From NCBI GenBank assembly GCA_964442335.1, contig CAYTZI010000084.1, positions 1-9,975 on the forward strand: DNA of 9,975 bases, given 5' to 3'. The position numbers and the translations under genes were made by a program. The stretch is from JBFYTX01 sp964442335 (GTDB taxonomy: Bacteria; Chloroflexota; Dehalococcoidia; Dehalococcoidales; RBG-16-60-22). Shown here one piece after another: positions 6,190 through 9,975 of this stretch. Position 1 is the first letter of the stretch; each line of letters begins with the position of its first letter. The notes beneath the pieces were generated by a model, which was not told the DNA's origin, did no database searches, and saw nothing but the letters and a program-made list of their open reading frames with translations.

Positions 6190-7791
6190 ATGGAAACACT
6201 TTGCGCCAGGCATAATTTATTAAACAACGATGGCGGTATTGTCCGTATACCGTTTCTTGTCAAAGGCAAGCTGGTGGCACCGCCGGAAATCGACCGACAC
6301 CAAATCGAGGCGGCTTTCAACCAGGCTGATAAAAATACCACCTGCATAAAACTGCCCGGGGCACAGGTTGTCCGCGAGCCGGCAATCGACCGCACAACAA
6401 TGAAATATACCGGTGAATACGTCTACCAGGTCATGCCGCCGGTAAACGGCGCGGAACTCATCGAGACGGATATCGATAAGCTGGCTCGCGGTCTCTATGT
6501 CTTATCCGTCGATGATATCCTCGAATACCTGGAGACTATTCTATCCACTCTGCTCACGAATAAAAGGCTGGCGGTGCGGGTGCGGGAAATTTGCCGCCTG
6601 ACCACGGAATATCCGGACGCCTTTCTCGATGGCTGGTTTGCCTCTTTTCACTCATCCTTCAACCGGGAAGCGGCCCGGCAGATGATTGATAACGAACTTT
6701 CGTTCTGGGGAAGACCAGGCAGCGAATTTCTGAACGGATGGGTGGAGGTGCCCGCCCGGGTCTCACCGGGATGGCTTAACCTGCGCGCCTGTGGTCTGTT
6801 CGGCCAGGACATAGCTCTTCCCCCGCAGGGCGGAAAGACTCTCGTACGCGCCATGCCCACCCGCCAGCTGCATATCACCGCCGGCAATGCCCCGGAAGTA
6901 CCCTTGATTTCCGCGCTACGCGCCGTCCTGACGAAATCCGCCGCCGTCATCAAGCTGCCCTACGGCGCTACTCTTACCGGGTCTTTATTCTCCCTGGCGG
7001 CAGCCGCCGCTGCCCCGGAGCATCCCATCACGGAGAATCTCTCGATGGTGTACTGGCAGGGCGGCGACGAGAGTATTGAGAATAGCCTCTTCATGCCAGG
7101 CGCCTTCGACCGGATTGTGGTGTGGGGCAGCCCCGAGACAGTGGCTTCCGTACAATCCAGGGCTTTATTCACCAGGGCTATCTTCCTTAACCCTCGCTAC
7201 GGCGTCAGCCTGATAGGTAATGAAGCTTTTAACAACCTGGAAGAAGCCGCGGCGAAAGCCTCGATGGATGTGATGAGCTATAACCAGAAAGCCTGCACTT
7301 CCTCCCTGGTGCACTATATCGAAGGCACCGAGGAGCAGGCTAACGAGTATGCGGGCGCTCTTTGTAAGGCTCTTAGCAGGTGGGACAGGGAAATGCCCAA
7401 CTTCGTATCTCCATCTGCCGTCGGCCAGCTCAAGCGCATGAGACGCGGCAGGTACGCCAATGCCGGATGGTACGTTAATAGCCGGGGCGATGATTTCTCC
7501 TCGGGTGTGGTGGTCATGCCGGGTGAGTTCGATATCCTTGACCACCCGATGTGCCGGTTGGCGGTCGTGCGCCCGGTAGCCCGTCTCGAAGACGCCCTGG
7601 AATACATGACCCAGAACGTATCAACGGCCGGTGTTTATCCCGAAGAGCGAAGGCTCGAACTGAGAGACTTGATACTAGCAAAGGGCGTCTCCAATGTTCT
7701 GCCCCTGGGACAGTGCGAACGCGTTTACGCTGGCATGCCCCATGACGGCATGCTGGTATTAGGTGAGTTGGTTGATTGGAAGAACGCCTGA
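6190..7791 (+). CDS. LuxC-like acyl-CoA/acyl-protein reductase
   Basis: Reductase of 533 residues, somewhat longer than LuxC (about 480). LuxC reduces an enzyme-bound acyl thioester to a fatty aldehyde with NADPH and has an aldehyde-dehydrogenase-like fold. The dinucleotide-binding region includes HITAGNAPEVP (from 228) and VIKLPYG. The presumed catalytic cysteine is C369 in NQKACTSS, corresponding to the acylated Cys of LuxC. Other family-like stretches are DRIVVWGS, NPRYGVSLIG and the C-terminal AGMPHDGMLVLGELVDWK. AGGAGA lies 6 nt before the ATG, 13 nt after the synthetase stop, so the two are co-transcribed. The product is probably a long-chain aldehyde, destined for an alcohol, wax, alkane or modified metabolite rather than light, as no luciferase genes are present. 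No terminator was recognised downstream. Confidence 0.9.
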   Translation: METLCARHNLLNNDGGIVRIPFLVKGKLVAPPEIDRHQIEAAFNQADKNTTCIKLPGAQVVREPAIDRTTMKYTGEYVYQVMPPVNGAELIETDIDKLARGLYVLSVDDILEYLETILSTLLTNKRLAVRVREICRLTTEYPDAFLDGWFASFHSSFNREAARQMIDNELSFWGRPGSEFLNGWVEVPARVSPGWLNLRACGLFGQDIALPPQGGKTLVRAMPTRQLHITAGNAPEVPLISALRAVLTKSAAVIKLPYGATLTGSLFSLAAAAAAPEHPITENLSMVYWQGGDESIENSLFMPGAFDRIVVWGSPETVASVQSRALFTRAIFLNPRYGVSLIGNEAFNNLEEAAAKASMDVMSYNQKACTSSLVHYIEGTEEQANEYAGALCKALSRWDREMPNFVSPSAVGQLKRMRRGRYANAGWYVNSRGDDFSSGVVVMPGEFDILDHPMCRLAVVRPVARLEDALEYMTQNVSTAGVYPEERRLELRDLILAKGVSNVLPLGQCERVYAGMPHDGMLVLGELVDWKNA

Positions 7792-7961
7792 GGGTGAAAA
7801 TATTATCGTGACGCCTCGAATATTCATCAACGGCGGATGCCTCTCTGATTAGCTGATAGCGTTTTATGAACCACTCGAAAATTCCTGAAGGACTTTTTCG
7901 GTGTGATGTCCCGGTTAAATGACTGCTCCTGATAATTTGATTTTCTGACCCACTAACTCAA

Positions 7962-7980
7962 CTTATTGCTTAACAATAAG
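7962..7980. repeat. AT-rich inverted repeat
   Basis: CTTATTG and CAATAAG are perfectly complementary around CTTAA. There is no T tract on either side, so a terminator is not supported. It may be a binding site or chance in AT-rich DNA. Confidence 0.3.
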
Positions 7981-8033
7981 TACATACGTGCAATTGAAGT
8001 CACTTTTGTCCATTTTGTGTAATCCGAATAACG

Positions 8034-8121
8034 ATTGCTTGTTTTACGCGATAATTACTACTAGAATGTAAGGGCAAACGCTATTTTTATAATTCCGCTT
8101 ATTATCCCCATCTGTCCACCA
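8034..8121. repeat. Diverged direct repeat, left copy
   Basis: It aligns without gaps to 8640-8727 at an offset of 606 nt. I count 35 of 49 matches in the first part and 22 of 39 in the second, about 65% overall. The best-kept blocks are ATTGxTTGTTTT, AATGTAAGxGCAAA and CCACCA. It appears to be a decayed duplication. Confidence 0.55.
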
Positions 8122-8298
8122 GAGGTCACTTTAAAGAACCGGCCTGATCCCTCCTTTCCTTTAATTTTAACGAGGTTCAAACGACAAGATATATTTCTGG
8201 ATTTCAAGTCTTCTGATGGTAAAATCTTGATTACGACTTTGGCTTGTAAGAATATGAAGAAACATGAGCTTCAGATTAGCATATACCCGAACCCCTTT

Positions 8299-8502
8299 TT
8301 ACTGATCAGGCGCTTCGGCGCTGAAGGGGTGGGCTCTAACTTCATTCTGACCGGATATCCCCAGGCCTATCACGATATCATGTTTTAGCGAGTAGAGCTT
8401 CCCGGGCGCGATCCTGACATCGTCCAACATGGTACCGTTGGTGCTTTCGAGGTCGCGCACCATGAAACGGTCCCCTTGATTACTAATTCCCAGGTGCCAC
8501 CA
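8299..8502 (-). pseudogene. FHA-domain protein remnant
   Basis: The minus strand reads HLGISNQGDRFMVRDL, then ESTNGTMLDD, then RIAPGKLYSLKHDIVIGLG. This is the core of a forkhead-associated domain (phosphothreonine binding): an (S)xxH element, the RFMVRDLxSTNGT signature, then the VIxLG strand. It stops at a TAA (8299-8301) after a short non-conserved tail. The N-terminal strands of the FHA fold and any partner domain are missing. An imperfect hairpin (ACCCCTT at 8291-8297 with AAGGGGT at 8324-8330) spans the stop. At its 5' side it meets the RHS remnant head to head. It is a fragment, not a working gene. Confidence 0.65.
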
Positions 8503-8627
8503 TGAAATACCTGCCCTTCGGTGAGATAAGAACCGGGTACGTGCCCACGGACAAGCTCTTTACCGGCCAGAGACTTGACCCCACCGGGCTTTACTACTAT
8601 AATGCCCGTTACTATGACCCAGAGTGA
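8502..8627 (+). pseudogene. RHS-repeat core remnant
   Basis: A stretch of 41 codons begins MKYLPFGEIRTG and ends GLYYYNARYYDPE before a TGA. It carries the RHS-associated core signature: a PFGE block, KLFTGQRLD, then TGLYYYNARYYDP. Full RHS/YD-repeat proteins are usually over 1,000 residues, and a variable toxin or effector tip follows this core. Here both the long N-terminal repeat region and the continuation after DPE are gone. The segment is therefore a remnant joined to the opposed FHA fragment within a few bases of 8496-8510. Confidence 0.72.
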
Positions 8628-8639
8628 TTGTGTTATATA

Positions 8640-8727
8640 ATTGTTTGTTTTGTGTTGTGATTTCTATCACAATGTAAGAGCAAAAGCCAACTCAAAAGTT
8701 CTGTGTATTGTACAGTACCGCCCACCA
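8640..8727. repeat. Diverged direct repeat, right copy
   Basis: Partner of the repeat at 8034-8121 (offset 606 nt). This copy begins just after the RHS remnant and contains the CRP-like palindrome at 8656-8671, which is not preserved in the left copy. Weaker similarity may continue with a small gap toward the recombinase remnant. Confidence 0.55.
8656..8671. promoter_or_regulatory. CRP-like palindromic site
   Basis: TGTGA-TTTCTA-TCACA matches the classical CRP half-site arrangement TGTGA-N6-TCACA exactly. It extends one base on each side to TTGTGAT and ATCACAA. No intact gene starts nearby, so if it is bound at all it may be a relic of a lost promoter or serve an undetected small transcript. 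Confidence 0.35.
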
Positions 8728-8756
8728 CGTTGTACAATAGGCAGAACTCCTAAATC

Positions 8757-9024
8757 CTCTTGCTCATGATTATCGGGAGCTAGCGGGAAGGAGTACCTGG
8801 TTTGTCACTCGATTCCGGTTACTTTGCTCTCTTTCACGAAGCTCCTTATAGAGGCTTTCCTTTCTACCAGGGGGACTCTCTTCCAGCAACCTCCTGAGGT
8901 CAGCAGCGTATTCAGCTATTTCTTCCTTTGAGGGTACTTCAGCTTTCTGCCCGGACAGAATCGACAGCAACTCCTCCTTGCGGCTATGTAGTTTAGTTTG
9001 GCGTCCTCGCAACTTATTAGCCTA
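8757..9024 (-). pseudogene. Large serine recombinase, C-terminal remnant (right copy), frameshifted
   Basis: The minus strand gives KLHSRKEELLSILSGQKAEV then EEIAEYAADLRRLLEESPPGRK, the coiled-coil end of a large serine recombinase. Similarity then shifts frame near 8858-8863 and continues as SFVKESKVTGIE, meets a TGA (8805-8807), and resumes as RYSFPLAPDNHE. The order matches the left remnant (CFVKEIKVSG…IKYTFSIPPDNHEEE), so the shift and the stop are decay. A stop at 9022-9024 bounds the upstream side, and no catalytic domain is present. An apparent 80-residue open frame here is only the unshifted part. The copy lies 48 nt after the ABC transporter gene on the same strand. Confidence 0.7.
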
Positions 9025-9071
9025 TGCGGATAGCAGTCGTCTTACCGAGCACCTCCCTGACCTCGGAACTA

Positions 9072-9975
9072 TTATTTTTTGGCAATCTTTTCCTCAACGA
9101 ACTCAAAGTTTCCGTTCTGCTGTTCAGCGACAATCTTTCTATCGTGGAATTTCTCCAGTGATGAACGGTGACCGATCGACACGATTGTCGAGTCTTTCAT
9201 CCTGTCCAGCAGCATTCGATAGAGCTCTTCTTCAGAAGGTTCATCCACTGATGCCGTAGCTTCATCAAAGAACAGATAATCCGGAGCATGCAGCAAAGCT
9301 CTCGCAAGACTGATTCTTTGCTGCTCGCCGCCGGAAAGCTGCTGGTTCCAGAACCCGATCTCATCAAGTCTGGGTATAAACTTTTCCATACCGGCGTCGC
9401 GCATCACTTTTTCAATGTCCGAACGGCTATATTTATCCGACGGATCGGGATAACAGATGGCACCTGCAAGCGTACCGAACGGGAAGTAAGGTTGCTGCGG
9501 AAGCACCATGAAACTTTTACCTTCAGGCATAGAGACGGAGCCTTTGCCGAACGGCCACAGACCTGAGAGCACCCTGAACAATGTCGTTTTACCGGCGCCG
9601 GTTTTGCCTTTTATAAGCACCTTGTCTCCGTGCTTAATGACGATATCTTTAGCTGAAATCTGCAATTTGCCGGTAGGAAGATTGACATCCAGGTTTTTAA
9701 TATCGATATCATCTTCTTTATGCTCTTTGACGCTGATTTCGGACTTCCCCCAAATATCCTCGCTCTTTTTGGCGTTCTCGAGGAAGTCGGTAAGACGGTT
9801 GGAAGTGGCTTTCCACGCCGCTAAACCGACGTATGACGTCTGGAAGAACGTGAATGTACCTATAACAGTCGCGAAGGCCATCGATATCTGCATGATGGCG
9901 CCGTATCCGCCGGGAACTTTCCCCGCAAAGTATGCAGGCCCTAAGAGTAACGATATTATTACACCCATAAACATG
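9072..9975 (-). CDS. ABC transporter, ABCD/SbmA/YddA type (C-terminal part; continues off the right edge)
   Basis: The visible 300 residues hold the end of the membrane domain and the full ATPase domain of a fused permease-ATPase half-transporter. About 1-70 are transmembrane and coupling-helix sequence, including NRLTDFLENA, the usual ABC_membrane_2 exit. The ATPase has Walker A GKTGAGKT (123-130), the Q-loop stretch LPQQPYFPFGTL (158-169), the signature LSGGEQQ (213-219), Walker B YLFFDE (233-238) and the H-loop H269 in VSIGHR. The QQPYFPFGTL wording and overall layout fit the COG4178 group (YddA/SbmA-like, peroxisomal ABCD relatives). Full members are about 560-600 residues, so roughly half lies outside the window. 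The substrate is unknown; peptides, acyl-CoA or lipids, or cobalamin are known in relatives. Catalytic residues appear intact. The true start is not visible. Confidence 0.93.
   Translation of the reverse strand, partial: MFMGVIISLLLGPAYFAGKVPGGYGAIMQISMAFATVIGTFTFFQTSYVGLAAWKATSNRLTDFLENAKKSEDIWGKSEISVKEHKEDDIDIKNLDVNLPTGKLQISAKDIVIKHGDKVLIKGKTGAGKTTLFRVLSGLWPFGKGSVSMPEGKSFMVLPQQPYFPFGTLAGAICYPDPSDKYSRSDIEKVMRDAGMEKFIPRLDEIGFWNQQLSGGEQQRISLARALLHAPDYLFFDEATASVDEPSEEELYRMLLDRMKDSTIVSIGHRSSLEKFHDRKIVAEQQNGNFEFVEEKIAKK

Larger units (their letters stand above)
7792..8298. other. Gene-free, AT-rich stretch after the luxEC-like operon
   Basis: No frame on either strand gives a protein-like translation. 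Contents seen: a 7-bp inverted repeat at 7962-7980, the left copy of a diverged direct repeat (8034-8121), and on the minus strand a ribosome-site-like AAAGGAAAGGAGGG (about 8148-8161) that is not followed by a start at usable distance. It reads as decayed DNA. Confidence 0.5.

Noticed and set aside
8067..8129. Minus-strand mini-ORF starting at GTG with a strong AAAGGAGG-like sequence upstream.
   Set aside because: The ribosome-like sequence is about 20 nt from the GTG, too far, and the 22-residue product has no support.
9045..9066. CCGAG…CTCGG inverted repeat after the ABC transporter stop, as a terminator.
   Set aside because: A 5-bp stem with a 12-nt loop and no T tract on the minus strand is too weak.
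9024..9160. Plus-strand frame beginning MRIAVVLPST, vaguely like a recombinase N-terminus.
   Set aside because: It runs antisense into the ABC transporter gene and lacks the catalytic-serine motif context.
1..9975. CRISPR arrays, tRNA, rRNA, intact insertion sequences.
   Set aside because: No regularly spaced repeats, cloverleaf-like segment, rRNA-like sequence or intact transposase was seen by eye on either strand.

Overview
The window looks like bacterial chromosome, most likely Chloroflexota and plausibly Dehalococcoidia or a relative. This is inferred from the style of the RHS and FHA remnants, the serine-recombinase remnants, the two-component pair and the mixed ATG/GTG start usage. No rRNA, tRNA or marker gene is present to confirm it. 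No CRISPR array, tRNA or intact insertion sequence was seen.

Layout, left to right. (1) 1-249, minus: the C-terminal piece of a large serine recombinase, cut off at its 5' side. (2) 262-2242, minus: a two-component operon with a six-helix membrane histidine kinase (977-2242), a NarL/LuxR-type response regulator (337-990) that overlaps it by 14 nt, and a candidate intrinsic terminator. (3) 2243-2402: a divergent promoter region with a perfect 14-bp palindrome between the two candidate promoters. (4) 2403-4522, plus: two consecutive putative lipoproteins of unknown function, the first with an internal tandem domain repeat. (5) 4523-4775: a structured, AT-rich leader with a 45-nt imperfect inverted repeat, a sigma70-like promoter whose -35 and spacer carry a 7-bp inverted repeat, and a possible 34-codon small ORF. 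(6) 4776-7791, plus: a LuxE-like acyl-protein synthetase followed 13 nt later by a LuxC-like acyl-CoA/acyl-protein reductase. (7) 7792-9024: about 1.2 kb of gene decay, holding a diverged direct repeat of about 90 bp, an FHA-domain remnant (minus), an RHS-core remnant (plus), a CRP-like palindrome and a second, frameshifted serine-recombinase C-terminal remnant. (8) 9072-9975, minus: the C-terminal 300 residues of an ABCD/SbmA/YddA-type ABC transporter that runs off the right edge.

How the parts may work together. The kinase and regulator probably sense a membrane or envelope signal. The palindrome sits where an activator could serve the divergent lipoprotein operon, so the four genes may form one envelope-sensing module (inference). 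The LuxE/LuxC-like pair should activate a fatty acid as an acyl-adenylate, pass it to a cysteine and reduce it with NAD(P)H to a fatty aldehyde. No luciferase (LuxAB) or LuxD thioesterase is present, so the aldehyde must have another fate. The recombinase remnants in direct orientation at both ends, together with the RHS and FHA debris, suggest an accessory region built by repeated integration followed by decay.
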